Positions 21,291 through 30,538 of a DNA stretch of 64,000 nucleotides are shown piece by piece. The position numbers and the translations under genes were made by a program. Under the pieces are notes generated by a model. The model saw only the letters and a program-made list of their open reading frames with translations. It was not told the origin of the DNA and searched no databases. Each line of letters starts with the position of its first letter. Position 1 is the first letter of the stretch. The stretch comes from Alicycliphilus denitrificans K601 (GTDB lineage: Bacteria > Pseudomonadota > Gammaproteobacteria > Burkholderiales > Burkholderiaceae_C), in the NCBI RefSeq assembly GCF_000204645.1, contig NC_015422.1:2311001-2375000 (forward strand). The letters are read 5' to 3'.

Positions 21291-22166
21291 TCAGCCCTGC
21301 TCGGCCAGCAGGTCCTGCAGGGCCTTGACCTGCTGGCGCAGGCGCTCGTTCTCGGCCTCCAGCTCGGCCACGCGCTGGCGCAGTTCGTCGGGCGATGCGG
21401 CGGGGCCGCCGCCCTCCTGCGCGGTGGCGGCGGGGGCCTCGGCCTTGGGCTTCTTCTTGGCATCGCGCACGCGGCGCGCGGCCTGCTTGAGCTCCTGCGC
21501 GCCGCCCGCGGCCACGCTCTTCTGCTCGTCCACGGGCAGGGTGGCGACCACGGCGGCGGCGTTCAGGGACAGCTCGCCCGACTTCACGGCGGCCACCACC
21601 TCGGGCGCGGCGTTCTGGTGTATGGCCTCGATCATCTTCACCTGGGCGGCCGTCAGCCGCGCGGCGCGGGCCAGTGCCTCGCGCGTGTCCAGCGCGTCCT
21701 CGGGCACCTTGGGTACGCTCGCCAGGGCCTTGGCCACGACGGGGTCGGTGTCGCCCTCCCAGGGGGCCTGCGCCTCGGGCGATTGCCCGGCCTCGGCCTT
21801 GGCGGCCACCACGGCCGCAGCGGCGGCCGCGCGGCGCTCGGCAATGATCTCGCGCTTGCGCAGCGCCAGCACGCCGCGCTGGAACTCCGACACGCTGCGC
21901 CGGCCCAGGTGCTGGTCGATCATCCACAGGTGCACGTCCTCCATGTTCTGAAAGCGCGTGTTCTGCACGGTCTTGAACGGCAGGCCGTGCTTCCTGCAGA
22001 TGCCGTAGCGGTTGTGGCCGTCCACGAGGACGTTGCCCCACAGCACCAGCGCGTCGCGGCAGCCTTCCTCCAGGATGCTGCGCTCCAGCGCGTCATGCTC
22101 GTCGGGCGTGAGGGGGTCGATGTAGGCTTTGAGTTCAGGCAGGACGACGATGTCTTCAGGATTCAT
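21291..22166 (-). CDS. ParB/Srx-fold protein with coiled-coil tail
   Basis: A 291-residue protein with a ParB N-terminal-like domain: PLTPDEHDALERSILEEG and DGHNRYGICRKHGLPF correspond to the regions around the CTP/DNA-binding boxes. A helix-turn-helix-like part follows (SVSEFQRGVLALRKREI). The C-terminus from about 245 is a heptad-rich coiled coil ending LRQQVKALQDLLAEQG. No ParA gene or parS site is visible nearby, so chromosome partition is not implied. Related proteins are often labelled plasmid replication/partition related. It borders the AT-rich block. Confidence 0.8.
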   Translation of the reverse strand: MNPEDIVVLPELKAYIDPLTPDEHDALERSILEEGCRDALVLWGNVLVDGHNRYGICRKHGLPFKTVQNTRFQNMEDVHLWMIDQHLGRRSVSEFQRGVLALRKREIIAERRAAAAAAVVAAKAEAGQSPEAQAPWEGDTDPVVAKALASVPKVPEDALDTREALARAARLTAAQVKMIEAIHQNAAPEVVAAVKSGELSLNAAAVVATLPVDEQKSVAAGGAQELKQAARRVRDAKKKPKAEAPAATAQEGGGPAASPDELRQRVAELEAENERLRQQVKALQDLLAEQG

Positions 22167-22268
22167 GGAGGCTTCGGATTGGAACTGACGGTGCTTTTGG
22201 GATTACCGTGCATCTGCGTACCTTACTGGCGGGCAGATGCCGGATTTCATTTTGGGATCCGACCCTCA

Positions 22269-24293
22269 TCATTGCGGGCAGCCAGGAGTAACTGCGATTT
22301 TATTATCCGAATAAATATAGTTGATACAGGTTAGTGAATTTCCGTCAGTTGACTGGATTTCCAAGGTGCTAATCCCGCTTCCTGAGCCTGAAAGGATCTT
22401 GCCGGACGCGAAATTAGCGCCAATATCATTGGGTACATCAAAATATTTGTAGTGATTGTTTTTCAATTCGGATAAAGGGAAATTCTGACGAAATACTTTC
22501 CCATCGCTGGCTGAGAGCTCCAATTGAGCATCGCCAGGGTTATCCCGGGTATGAGTTTCAAATTTAATTCCAATACGCTTCAAGGTGCCATTGTCATCAT
22601 TCTTTGGTGAAAATATCTTTAGTGCGATTGGGGTCGATTCGTCGAGTGGCCGAGTTGCTGATATTTTTCCTTCGTCAACATTCAGCGCTGCATGATCTTG
22701 CATGAGCCGATCTGATTTGATATAAAAATAGCTGCCCTTAGTGATTGCACGATAGCTGGAATTTATGATTTCCATGACGCAAGGCTCGTAGTCTTGGATG
22801 CTGTATCTTTCCCAGACCTTCCAGTTATCGAACCATATTACAGATGGACGGTGCAATTCAAGATCTTTGCATATATCAATTTTATACCCATCCACAGGAT
22901 TTTTATTATATGCAGCCTGCCATGGTAGATAGTAGTAGTGTCCTGATGTGGGTGATTTTCCGGTGTCGATGTAGATTGATGGTCTAAATATCAATGCCAG
23001 TAGATCCTTATCGTTTTCGACGAGTTCTGTGATAAGGCCATAATCTGCGGTGGCGTTCCTCGTGTTTGAGTATGATTTGAAATCAGACTTCCTCACTCCG
23101 TATGGCGAAGAAATGGCTTTTCTGCTAGCCAGTTCAAAGAGAAGAATTGTGCAAAGAATGCCCAGAATGATGAGTGCAATTTTTTTTGTGGAAAGTTTTC
23201 CATTTATTTCGTCAATATAATAACTGCCTAGCACTGAAAAAACGGCCAATCCGGCAACATCAAGCCCCGCATCATGGAATCCAGTGCTGCCCCTCGGATT
23301 CAACATGATTAAGGATAGAAAAAATAAAACAACCGAGAATGCGGTCAGTTTATTATTTTTCTTGAAAATTTGGGGCTTCTCTGTTTTTGCGAGAAAAAAC
23401 AGTGATGCTATGAGTCCAAATAGAATGAAGGTGTGTACTATCGCTGGGCGCGAAAAATCAATGAAGAATAAATTCTTTATTGCACCCAAGTTGAACTCTA
23501 TGAATTTGGAGTAAACCGCTTGATTGAAGTAGAAATGATAGATGAAATATCCTTCGAAGTCTGCATTCAAAGCGATCCAAATGGCGACGATTGAAGTCGC
23601 GAAAAGTGCACCCCAAAAAACCGGGATGATTTGTTTAAATATCTCGGTGTAATGGCGGTTTGTTATGATTAATATGATGGATGATGTCGATATTAGTATA
23701 ACAGAGGGGCCGAAGGCATATGCAGTGAAGCAGATGATGGCGCATGAAAAGCCTGCGGACGCGAAACCGAATGCTGTTGGCTTATGGCCGTAAAGCAGCG
23801 GAAGAAAGACTTGTGTTATTGGAATGATGAATAGGAATCCACCGATTTGGTGGTAAAGCATCATGTGTATGCCCTGTACTGCCCATATCGAGGATAAGAG
23901 CACCAGGAATGCGCCAGTAGCAATCAGTCGACTTGTCGTATTTTTGAATATGGGCGAGGTATATATGGAGAGACTGGCAAGCAGGGCCAGTCCTACCATG
24001 AACCATCGGATATGCGAGAAGTTAGTAGGGTCTACTAGATTGACGTAGGCGTGAGAGATGATGTAGGCGACAGGCCCGTGGTGCGCAAAAATATCGTGAT
24101 ATAGGCGCATTCCGGCTTTTATCATCTGGGCGGCGACCAGTTTCTCGGTTTCATCGCCGAATTCAAACATATTCAAGCTTGCCTTTGCACGGGCTAAAAA
24201 TATTAGCACACCAAAAATGGCAAGAACTATCGCAAAGGTTCTGATATATGGCTTGCCCGAAGCGTCTTGATAATTGTTTGATATTCTTTCCAT
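22269..24293 (-). CDS. PMT/GT39-like membrane glycosyltransferase
   Basis: A 674-residue integral membrane protein. The first periplasmic loop carries the acidic pair D47-E48 (FGDETEKLVAAQMIKAG) followed by LYHDIFAHHGPVAY, the layout of PMT-type glycosyltransferases that use polyprenyl-phosphate sugars. About ten membrane segments occupy residues 15-390, and a soluble C-terminal domain of about 280 residues ends in two cysteines. Codons are AT-rich, unlike the flanking genes. It is the last gene of the AT-rich operon and probably transfers a sugar outside the inner membrane. Acceptor unknown. Confidence 0.75.
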   Translation of the reverse strand: MERISNNYQDASGKPYIRTFAIVLAIFGVLIFLARAKASLNMFEFGDETEKLVAAQMIKAGMRLYHDIFAHHGPVAYIISHAYVNLVDPTNFSHIRWFMVGLALLASLSIYTSPIFKNTTSRLIATGAFLVLLSSIWAVQGIHMMLYHQIGGFLFIIPITQVFLPLLYGHKPTAFGFASAGFSCAIICFTAYAFGPSVILISTSSIILIITNRHYTEIFKQIIPVFWGALFATSIVAIWIALNADFEGYFIYHFYFNQAVYSKFIEFNLGAIKNLFFIDFSRPAIVHTFILFGLIASLFFLAKTEKPQIFKKNNKLTAFSVVLFFLSLIMLNPRGSTGFHDAGLDVAGLAVFSVLGSYYIDEINGKLSTKKIALIILGILCTILLFELASRKAISSPYGVRKSDFKSYSNTRNATADYGLITELVENDKDLLALIFRPSIYIDTGKSPTSGHYYYLPWQAAYNKNPVDGYKIDICKDLELHRPSVIWFDNWKVWERYSIQDYEPCVMEIINSSYRAITKGSYFYIKSDRLMQDHAALNVDEGKISATRPLDESTPIALKIFSPKNDDNGTLKRIGIKFETHTRDNPGDAQLELSASDGKVFRQNFPLSELKNNHYKYFDVPNDIGANFASGKILSGSGSGISTLEIQSTDGNSLTCINYIYSDNKIAVTPGCPQ

Positions 24294-24307
24294 ATCGCCT
24301 TAATTTA

Positions 24308-25639
24308 TTAATTCACAACACTAGGAGATCTCGATATTTTTCTGCCTATACGCCGCCCCTCCCTGATGGCGTAGTTTGTTCCGCGGTCCTCCGGGTAGAT
24401 CTGGGCCATAGTGCATATGTGGAGGCCTTCAGCAGGCCCGTCTTCATCGGGTATCAATGTACTGTAGTACTTCTCGACAACTGGTTGTGACCAGCGTGCT
24501 CGCCAAAGATGATGCTTCTGGATCCATGTTCTGTCGAATCGGGGGAACATCTTCTGAATAAAGGGTATAGCGTAATCAAGAAACTCGTCCGCCGTCATCG
24601 AATAAAGTCGATCAGTATGGGGTAGGTATTTTGACAAATACACTATGTGGCGACCTCCGTAGGTTTCCGGTCGCTCGAAGTTCGTGTGCTCGATTACGCC
24701 CACAAATGGAAAGCTGGGGTCGTTGACATTGAGCCAGTAAGTTTCAGATAGAGGTCTATCAAGCTCAAGAACCAAACATACATTACCGATATATTGGATG
24801 CGATTCAAGGAGTCCAAGTACTCGGAAGGCGCCCAGCTTTTAATCATCTCTGATATGATTGGCAGAGCTGTAGTGAAAATGATGCGTTTCGAAGAAATAG
24901 TGCCATCGGTTGTTTTGACAATCCAGTCACCCCCCTCTTTTGTTACCGAGGAAACTGGGGTGTTTACGGCAATGATTCCGCCCAGATCGCGAATTCTTTG
25001 GGCTAAGGCTTCTGCGAGCGCGACGAAGCCACCCTTGAAATAGGCTAAACGCTCCTCGCCACCTTTTCCTCGGCTTCCACCACGAAGCTTTAATTTATTC
25101 CAGAACCAGACGGCGGAAACATCTTCCGCATATGGGCCAAACTTCCCCTTCAGAAGAGGTTGCCAAACCACGCGATAAACATTTTCGCCGCCCAAACTCT
25201 TAAGCCACTCATGAGCCGTCTTGGCTTCTAGATTCTTCCAGTTTTTGACACGTCTTGCACGTAAAGCGAGCAGGCCAAGACGGATACGATCAAGAAACGC
25301 CAAAGGTGTGAAGTTCAAAAGATCCCATGGCGTTGATAGCTTGAAGAAATTGTTGGCGTAGTAGACGCCAGTATTGGTTGGATTGATTTCAACCTTGTTC
25401 TGGAGGCCGAGTTCTTCTATCAAGGTCATTACTTCTAGATCATTGGTAAACCAATGATGGTAGAAGCGGTCGAGCTTTTCACCACCAACATCAAATGCGG
25501 CTGCGAGCCCTCCAATCTCCGGTTCCGACTCAAGAACTGTGACCTTTATACCGCTTTTAACTAACTCGTAGGCAGCTGTCAGCCCAGTGAACCCTCCGCC
25601 AATGATCGTTATTTCAGTCTGTTGAAAATTATTCGCCAT
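24308..25639 (-). CDS. FAD-dependent oxidoreductase (amine oxidase/protoporphyrinogen oxidase-like)
   Basis: A 443-residue flavoprotein. The FAD motif IIGGGFTGLTAAYELVKSG is at residues 12-30 and LESEPEIGGLAAAF follows; the C-terminal FAD contact region is less clear. Such proteins occur in surface-polysaccharide loci and can oxidise a sugar or isoprenoid, but no specific reaction is known here. The start at 25639 follows the upstream gene's stop by six bases; the frame stays open further upstream to 25711 but would overlap that gene. AT-rich codon use matches its operon partners. Confidence 0.8.
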   Translation of the reverse strand: MANNFQQTEITIIGGGFTGLTAAYELVKSGIKVTVLESEPEIGGLAAAFDVGGEKLDRFYHHWFTNDLEVMTLIEELGLQNKVEINPTNTGVYYANNFFKLSTPWDLLNFTPLAFLDRIRLGLLALRARRVKNWKNLEAKTAHEWLKSLGGENVYRVVWQPLLKGKFGPYAEDVSAVWFWNKLKLRGGSRGKGGEERLAYFKGGFVALAEALAQRIRDLGGIIAVNTPVSSVTKEGGDWIVKTTDGTISSKRIIFTTALPIISEMIKSWAPSEYLDSLNRIQYIGNVCLVLELDRPLSETYWLNVNDPSFPFVGVIEHTNFERPETYGGRHIVYLSKYLPHTDRLYSMTADEFLDYAIPFIQKMFPRFDRTWIQKHHLWRARWSQPVVEKYYSTLIPDEDGPAEGLHICTMAQIYPEDRGTNYAIREGRRIGRKISRSPSVVN

Positions 25640-25644
25640 AAGAG

Positions 25645-26610
25645 TTATTTGGTTTTCTTCATGGGGTTGATCAGAAAGTATAATCCTCCTACAACCGTGG
25701 GAGGAAGCCACAGCACGGCATGTACTATGAAGGCAAATGCAATCGAACTCTCTTCTCTGTTGCCGAGAGCAATCATGGCTTGACTTGTGAAATAGTCGAA
25801 TGTGCCAACATAGCCCGGGGTGCTTGGTATTATTGTCGCAAGTGTACCGACCGGCAAGGCAAGCCAGGCCGCGAGGTCATAGGAAATTGTAGGAATTGAT
25901 AATGCAATGAACCAGAAAACAAGACCTTCAGAAAGCCATGCAGCAAAAGACCAGCAAATCAACTTGATCATTGTCGAGCCCTTGGACGTATGCTCCAGGG
26001 CAGTGAATATCTTCGTAAATTCTGCATCTAGCTTTTGGCCAAATTTTGGAAAGGCTTTCGATATGACCTTGCTAAGCCAGTGAGCAAATGGTTTGAAAAT
26101 AGATGGAAAAATCAGCAAAAATAAAATTATTGCTCCTCCGGAAAGTAGCGCGCTTCCACCAATGCCTATCAATCTTGAAGAGTCCATCCCGAAGTAGGCG
26201 AGCGCGATTCCAAGGAACAACACTACCATAAGCAGATCCAATAAACGCTCAACAAAGAGCGTGGTGATCGATGTGGCAGCGCTTATGCGCAACTGCTTGT
26301 TGAATTTGATTGCTCGGAAAATGTCGCCAGCTCGGAAAGGGAGAACATTATTTGCAGCCACACTCGCCATCAATGGGCCGGCGCATTCTTTCCAATTGAG
26401 CTTTGTGTTTTCATTGATGAGCATCAAGCGCCATCGTTCTATTCTGCATGAATAGCCGGCAAAAAAGACGAATATGGCTATGACTATGTATGAGATTTCC
26501 GTCTGGTGAATCGACTCGATCAGCTCTCGAGTATTGATGTCCTTGAGTGCAAGCCATATGAAGAATATGGCCAATCCAGGGCCAATAATAATCCGAAAGA
26601 TTCTATTCAT
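25645..26610 (-). CDS. Flippase-like membrane protein (UPF0104/LPG-synthase TM family)
   Basis: A 321-residue polytopic membrane protein of the lysylphosphatidylglycerol-synthase transmembrane (UPF0104) family. Typical segments are GYSCRIERWRLML, ASVAANNVLPFRAGDIFRA, FVERLLDLLMVVLF and IPSTPGYVGTFDYF. Members are often found next to polyprenyl-phosphate glycosyltransferases, where they are suspected lipid or glycolipid flippases. Its start overlaps the stop codon of the glycosyltransferase gene (ATGA), so the two are coupled. Function inferred from context. Confidence 0.82.
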   Translation of the reverse strand: MNRIFRIIIGPGLAIFFIWLALKDINTRELIESIHQTEISYIVIAIFVFFAGYSCRIERWRLMLINENTKLNWKECAGPLMASVAANNVLPFRAGDIFRAIKFNKQLRISAATSITTLFVERLLDLLMVVLFLGIALAYFGMDSSRLIGIGGSALLSGGAIILFLLIFPSIFKPFAHWLSKVISKAFPKFGQKLDAEFTKIFTALEHTSKGSTMIKLICWSFAAWLSEGLVFWFIALSIPTISYDLAAWLALPVGTLATIIPSTPGYVGTFDYFTSQAMIALGNREESSIAFAFIVHAVLWLPPTVVGGLYFLINPMKKTK

Positions 26611-27620
26611 GTGTTGGTTATGTTTACTACCGGGCTGCGCGACATCTTCGGGCCTTCGTTGGAGAATCCTAGATATTCCTGAACGACATATAGCGGTCTT
26701 TTTTTGATTTCGCTGTAAATTCGCCCAACATATTCGCCAAGTATTCCTATGCTGACCAATTGAACGCCGCCTATGAACAGGACCGCGATCATTAGGGCTG
26801 TCCATCCTTCAACCCATGTGTTGGTGAATATCCTCAGGAATAACGCATAGGCGATGCCAATCAGTGACAACGCTGCAGACGCCATTCCTAGGGCGACCGA
26901 TAGTTGCAAGGGCTTGGTTGAAAATGAAAGAATGCCGTCGGTGGCAAAGCGGAGCATTTTTCTTAACGGATATTTGCTCTCGCCTGCAAAGCGCTCTGCG
27001 CGCTTATAGGGAAGTGCTACTTGCTTGAATCCTACCCAGCTGACCATTCCTCGGACAAAGCGGTCTCTCTCTGGCATGGCTCTCAAAGTATCGACGACAG
27101 CACGGCTCATCAGGCGGAAGTCGCCAGTGTCCAGTGGTATGGGGACGTCCGAAAGCTTATTTAGCAATCTGTAAAATCCACGGGCTGTGGCAAGTTTGAA
27201 GGCTGATTCGCCTGGCCTTTCTGTGCGAGTCCCGTATACGACGTCATACCCCTCCTTCCACTTGGCAATCATCTCATGGACGACTTCAGGGGGGTCTTGT
27301 AAATCGGCATCGATCAGAACAACTGCATTGCCGACCGCTGCATCGATTCCAGCGGTAACCGCGATTTGGTGGCCAAAATTGCGCGCGAAACAAATTACCT
27401 TGATTCTGGTGTCTTCGGATGCGTAATTTCTCAGAAGTTCGCGAGTTCTATCCCGGCTCCCATCATCGACAAATATTAACTCGACATCCAGTTCTGTAAG
27501 CTCGGAGCAGAATATTTTAAGTCGCTTTAGTGTTTCGGAGATTACTTCTTCTTCATTGTAGCAGGGGACTATTATTGAAATTAATTCTTGTTTCTTTTCG
27601 GCTTTTGGTATGGCAGTCAT
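26607..27620 (-). CDS. Polyprenyl-phosphate glycosyltransferase (GT2, GtrB/DPM-like)
   Basis: A 337-residue membrane-attached GT2 enzyme that probably loads a sugar from a nucleotide donor onto undecaprenyl phosphate at the cytoplasmic face. The GT-A domain has VPCYNEEEVISETL (18-31), VDDGSRDRTREL (51-62) and DADLQDPPEVV (104-114, metal-binding DxD). Two transmembrane helices follow (about 235-300), the GtrB/ArnC layout. It is the first gene of the AT-rich operon, and its stop codon overlaps the flippase-like gene. Confidence 0.9.
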   Translation of the reverse strand: MTAIPKAEKKQELISIIVPCYNEEEVISETLKRLKIFCSELTELDVELIFVDDGSRDRTRELLRNYASEDTRIKVICFARNFGHQIAVTAGIDAAVGNAVVLIDADLQDPPEVVHEMIAKWKEGYDVVYGTRTERPGESAFKLATARGFYRLLNKLSDVPIPLDTGDFRLMSRAVVDTLRAMPERDRFVRGMVSWVGFKQVALPYKRAERFAGESKYPLRKMLRFATDGILSFSTKPLQLSVALGMASAALSLIGIAYALFLRIFTNTWVEGWTALMIAVLFIGGVQLVSIGILGEYVGRIYSEIKKRPLYVVQEYLGFSNEGPKMSRSPVVNITNT

Positions 27621-27675
27621 TGATATTCTTTGGGGTGAATTTAATGCTTGATAGGGTCTCAATGGGTAGTCCGGG

Positions 27676-27702
27676 CCTGAAGTGAAACACTTGAACTTCA
27701 GG
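27676..27702. repeat. Inverted repeat between the AT-rich operon and the U32 gene
   Basis: CCTGAAGT (27676-27683) and ACTTCAGG (27695-27702) form 8-bp perfect arms, with an alternative inner hairpin AAGTG/CACTT. It lies 16 bases past the stop codon of the U32 gene on its strand and upstream of the glycosyltransferase operon. There is no T-run after it, so it is a weak terminator or an operator. Confidence 0.45.
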
Positions 27703-27718
27703 TAACTGCATGGCAGAT

Positions 27719-29092
27719 TCAAATCTGCAGCAGGCGAGCGATCAGGGCACCCTCCACAGGTCCGTCGAGCGGTATGCACACGCGCACCGGGCTGCCCTGG
27801 GCGACCTGCACGGGCTCGCCGTCGAGGTTGAACATCTTCTCCAGCCGCACTTGGCGGTTGCCCTGGGGGTGGATGATCTCCAGCATGTCGCCGACCTGGA
27901 AGCGGTTCTTCGTTTCCACCTCGGCCAAGCCATCGGCCCAGCCGCGCACCTCGCCGACGAAGTGGGCGCGCTGCAGCACGCTGTTGCCGGTTTCGTAGTT
28001 CTGGTAGTCGTTGGCGGGGCGGCGCTCCAGCAGGCCGCCGGTGTAGCCGCGGTTGGCCAGGCCCTCCAGCTCGGTGATGAGGTGAGGGTTGAACGGGCGG
28101 CCGGCCACTGCGTCGTCGATGGCGCGGCGGTAGACCTGCGCGGTGCGCGCCACGTAGTACAGGCTCTTGGTGCGGCCCTCGATCTTCAGCGAATCGACGC
28201 CGATCTTCACCAGCCGCTCCACATGCTCCACGGCGCGCAGGTCCTTGGAGTTCATGATGTAGGTGCCGTGCTCGTCCTCCATGATCGGCATCAACTCGCC
28301 GGGGCGGCCGATTTCCTCGATCAGGTAGACCTGGTCCGCCTTCGGATGCCGCTGGCCGCTGCCGCAGGTGCTGCTGAACTGCGCGTCGGCCGCCTCGCGC
28401 GCCTGCTCGAAGTTGAAGCCCTTGTCCATGCCGGTGGCCAGGGCCTCGCCGGTGTTCGGGTCCACGGCCGCGTCGTGCGTCTTGTATTCCCAGCGGCAGG
28501 CGTTGGTGCAGGTGCCCTGGTTCGGGTCGCGGTGGTTGAAGTAGCCACTGAGCAGGCAGCGGCCCGAGTAGGCGATGCACAGCGCGCCGTGCACGAAGAC
28601 CTCGATCTCCATGTCGGGGCATTCCTGGCGGATCTTCTCAATCTCGTCGAGGGAGAGTTCGCGCGAGAGGATGATGCGCGACACGCCCGCCTTCTGCCAG
28701 AACTTCACCGTGGCCCAGTTGGTGGTGTTGGCCTGCACGGAGAGGTGCACCTCGGTCTCGGGCCACTTTTCCTTGACCATCATGATGAGGCCGGGGTCGG
28801 CCATGATGAGCGCGTCGGGCTTGCAGTCGATCACGGGCTCGATGTCGCGCAGGTAGGTGCGCACCTTGTCGTTGTGCGCGATGAGGTTGCTGGTGACGAA
28901 GAACTTCTTGCCGCGCGCGTGCGCCTCCTGTATGCCCTGGGCGATCTGCTCCAGGCGGAACTCGTTGTTGCGCGCACGCAAGGAGTAGCGCGGCTGGCCG
29001 GCGTAGACGGCGTCGGCGCCGAAGTCGTAGGCCGCGCGCATCTTGTCGAGCGAGCCGGCGGGCAGCAGCAGTTCGGGTGCTTTGGGGGTCAT
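27719..29092 (-). CDS. U32-family peptidase-like protein (YegQ/TrhP type)
   Basis: A 457-residue U32-family protein. The family signature EVFVHGALCIAYSGRC lies at residues 164-179, and C172, C179, C195 and C199 are placed to hold an iron-sulfur cluster. Length and sequence fit the YegQ group, whose Escherichia coli member (TrhP) works in prephenate-dependent 5-hydroxylation of uridine 34 in tRNA rather than in proteolysis. The GC-rich codon use is that of the host chromosome, in contrast with the adjoining AT-rich operon. Confidence 0.9.
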   Translation of the reverse strand: MTPKAPELLLPAGSLDKMRAAYDFGADAVYAGQPRYSLRARNNEFRLEQIAQGIQEAHARGKKFFVTSNLIAHNDKVRTYLRDIEPVIDCKPDALIMADPGLIMMVKEKWPETEVHLSVQANTTNWATVKFWQKAGVSRIILSRELSLDEIEKIRQECPDMEIEVFVHGALCIAYSGRCLLSGYFNHRDPNQGTCTNACRWEYKTHDAAVDPNTGEALATGMDKGFNFEQAREAADAQFSSTCGSGQRHPKADQVYLIEEIGRPGELMPIMEDEHGTYIMNSKDLRAVEHVERLVKIGVDSLKIEGRTKSLYYVARTAQVYRRAIDDAVAGRPFNPHLITELEGLANRGYTGGLLERRPANDYQNYETGNSVLQRAHFVGEVRGWADGLAEVETKNRFQVGDMLEIIHPQGNRQVRLEKMFNLDGEPVQVAQGSPVRVCIPLDGPVEGALIARLLQI

Positions 29093-29140
29093 GGGCGCGA
29101 TTTTCGCCGATGCGCCACTGACCCTACGGGATGGCCGCGT

Positions 29141-30511
29141 TCATTCGGGGCGCTGGCGCGGCGGCACGCGCGTCTGCAGCGGCGCGGGCTGGTACGCGGG
29201 GTCGAAGCTGCAGCCGGCGCCGAGGCGGGCCTCGAACGCCGGGCAGGCGGCGGCGATGCCGGCGGGCGTGGGCTTGGCGCCGGTCTCCACCCAGCGCAGC
29301 AGGGCACTCGCCAATGTGGCATAGGTGGCGTCGCTGATGTAGCTGTGCGTGCCCCGGGTGGTGAAGGTCTGCACCAGGCGGCGGCCGCTGCCGCCCTGCC
29401 GCATCACGCTGCGAAAGCGCGCGTCCAGCTCGACGAAGGCCGTGGGGTCGGAGATCCACTTGGTGCTGAGCACGGGCACGGGAATCCTGCCCGTGGGGTC
29501 CGTGTCGTCGGCGAACTGGCGGTACGCGGCGGGGTCGGCGCGGTAGCGCAGCACGCCGGCGTTGAGCGCCGCGTCGTCGGCCGAGCCGGTATAGACCGCG
29601 CCCTCGTTGCCGAAGGGGCTGCGGCCGCCCGTGCGCCTGCTGCTGATGTCCTGGAAGTGCAGCGTGCCCCAGGCGAGGTGCGAGGTGATGCTGCTCTCGG
29701 GAATCCTGATGACCTGGCTGATGGTCCGTGCCTTGGCCCGCTGCTGCGTGCTGCGCCCGGCCGCGGGCCTGTCCAGCGCCAGGCACTCGTTCACGCGGCC
29801 CGCGACGTCGGCCGCCGTCATGTGCGCGCCCGCGGGCAGGCCCAGGTTCAGCGCGTACTGCGGCTCGGTGAGGCGCGGGTGGTTGCCGCACAGGTACTGG
29901 TAGACCACGCGCAGGTCCAGGCGGAAGTCGTAGGCGTGCGTGCCCCCGCCCAGCACGCCGCTGGTGAGCAGCACGCCGTCGTACGGCTGCTCGCCCACGG
30001 TCTGCGCGGTGAACATCTCGGCCGCCTTGGCTGCCACGCCCGCGCCCCAGGACTGGCCGTGCAGGAGGGTGCGCCGGGGCTGGCCCACATGGCTGCGGAA
30101 GATGCCGCGCAGGCGCTCGGTGTCCTCGGCGGCCGCGCGCACGGCCACGCCGCCCTGGCGGAAGGTGGAGCCGGCCCAGGCATAGCCGGCCCTGACCATG
30201 ATGGCCCAGCGCTCCAGGTCTTCCACGGCGCGCTGCGGCGAGGGCGCGGACAGCAGCGGGCCGCCATGCGCATGCAGTACCAGCACGCCGTTCCAGTCGG
30301 CGGGCCGGGCGATCAGGTAGTAGGCGCCCTGCGAGTCCCTGCCCGACAGGCAGGTGGTGCCGGTGGGCAGGGCGGCTGGGCAGGCGGTGGCCCGGGGCGC
30401 CACCTCGGCCGATGCGGCCGGCCCGCGCAGGGCCGCGGGCCCCGTGCCGCAGCCCGTGACGCCGAGCAGGGCGGCGAGCGAAAGGCCGCCGAGGCGGGAT
30501 GCGTGGCGCAT
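29141..30511 (-). CDS. Lipoprotein alpha/beta hydrolase
   Basis: A 456-residue predicted lipoprotein: the signal ends in a lipobox (GVTGC, C21). An alpha/beta-hydrolase fold follows with the nucleophile S154 in HGQSWGAG, an upstream oxyanion-type HAHGGP, and a likely acid/His pair near the C-terminus (TTRGTHSYISD). Four or more cysteines could form disulfides in the periplasm. Substrate unknown; it could be an esterase or depolymerase-like enzyme. A LysR gene lies 27 bases upstream on the same strand and may control it. Confidence 0.78.
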   Translation of the reverse strand: MRHASRLGGLSLAALLGVTGCGTGPAALRGPAASAEVAPRATACPAALPTGTTCLSGRDSQGAYYLIARPADWNGVLVLHAHGGPLLSAPSPQRAVEDLERWAIMVRAGYAWAGSTFRQGGVAVRAAAEDTERLRGIFRSHVGQPRRTLLHGQSWGAGVAAKAAEMFTAQTVGEQPYDGVLLTSGVLGGGTHAYDFRLDLRVVYQYLCGNHPRLTEPQYALNLGLPAGAHMTAADVAGRVNECLALDRPAAGRSTQQRAKARTISQVIRIPESSITSHLAWGTLHFQDISSRRTGGRSPFGNEGAVYTGSADDAALNAGVLRYRADPAAYRQFADDTDPTGRIPVPVLSTKWISDPTAFVELDARFRSVMRQGGSGRRLVQTFTTRGTHSYISDATYATLASALLRWVETGAKPTPAGIAAACPAFEARLGAGCSFDPAYQPAPLQTRVPPRQRPE

Positions 30512-30538
30512 GGGTTTCTCCTTCGTCGTTCGTGGACG

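Noticed and set aside
21291-22166. Chromosome-partition ParB
   Set aside because: There is no parA next to it and no parS-like 16-bp palindrome was seen; the similarity is limited to the fold.
22269-27620. Prophage or integrative element
   Set aside because: The AT-rich block has no integrase, phage structural gene, tRNA attachment site or clear direct repeats at its ends. All four genes look like surface-sugar functions.
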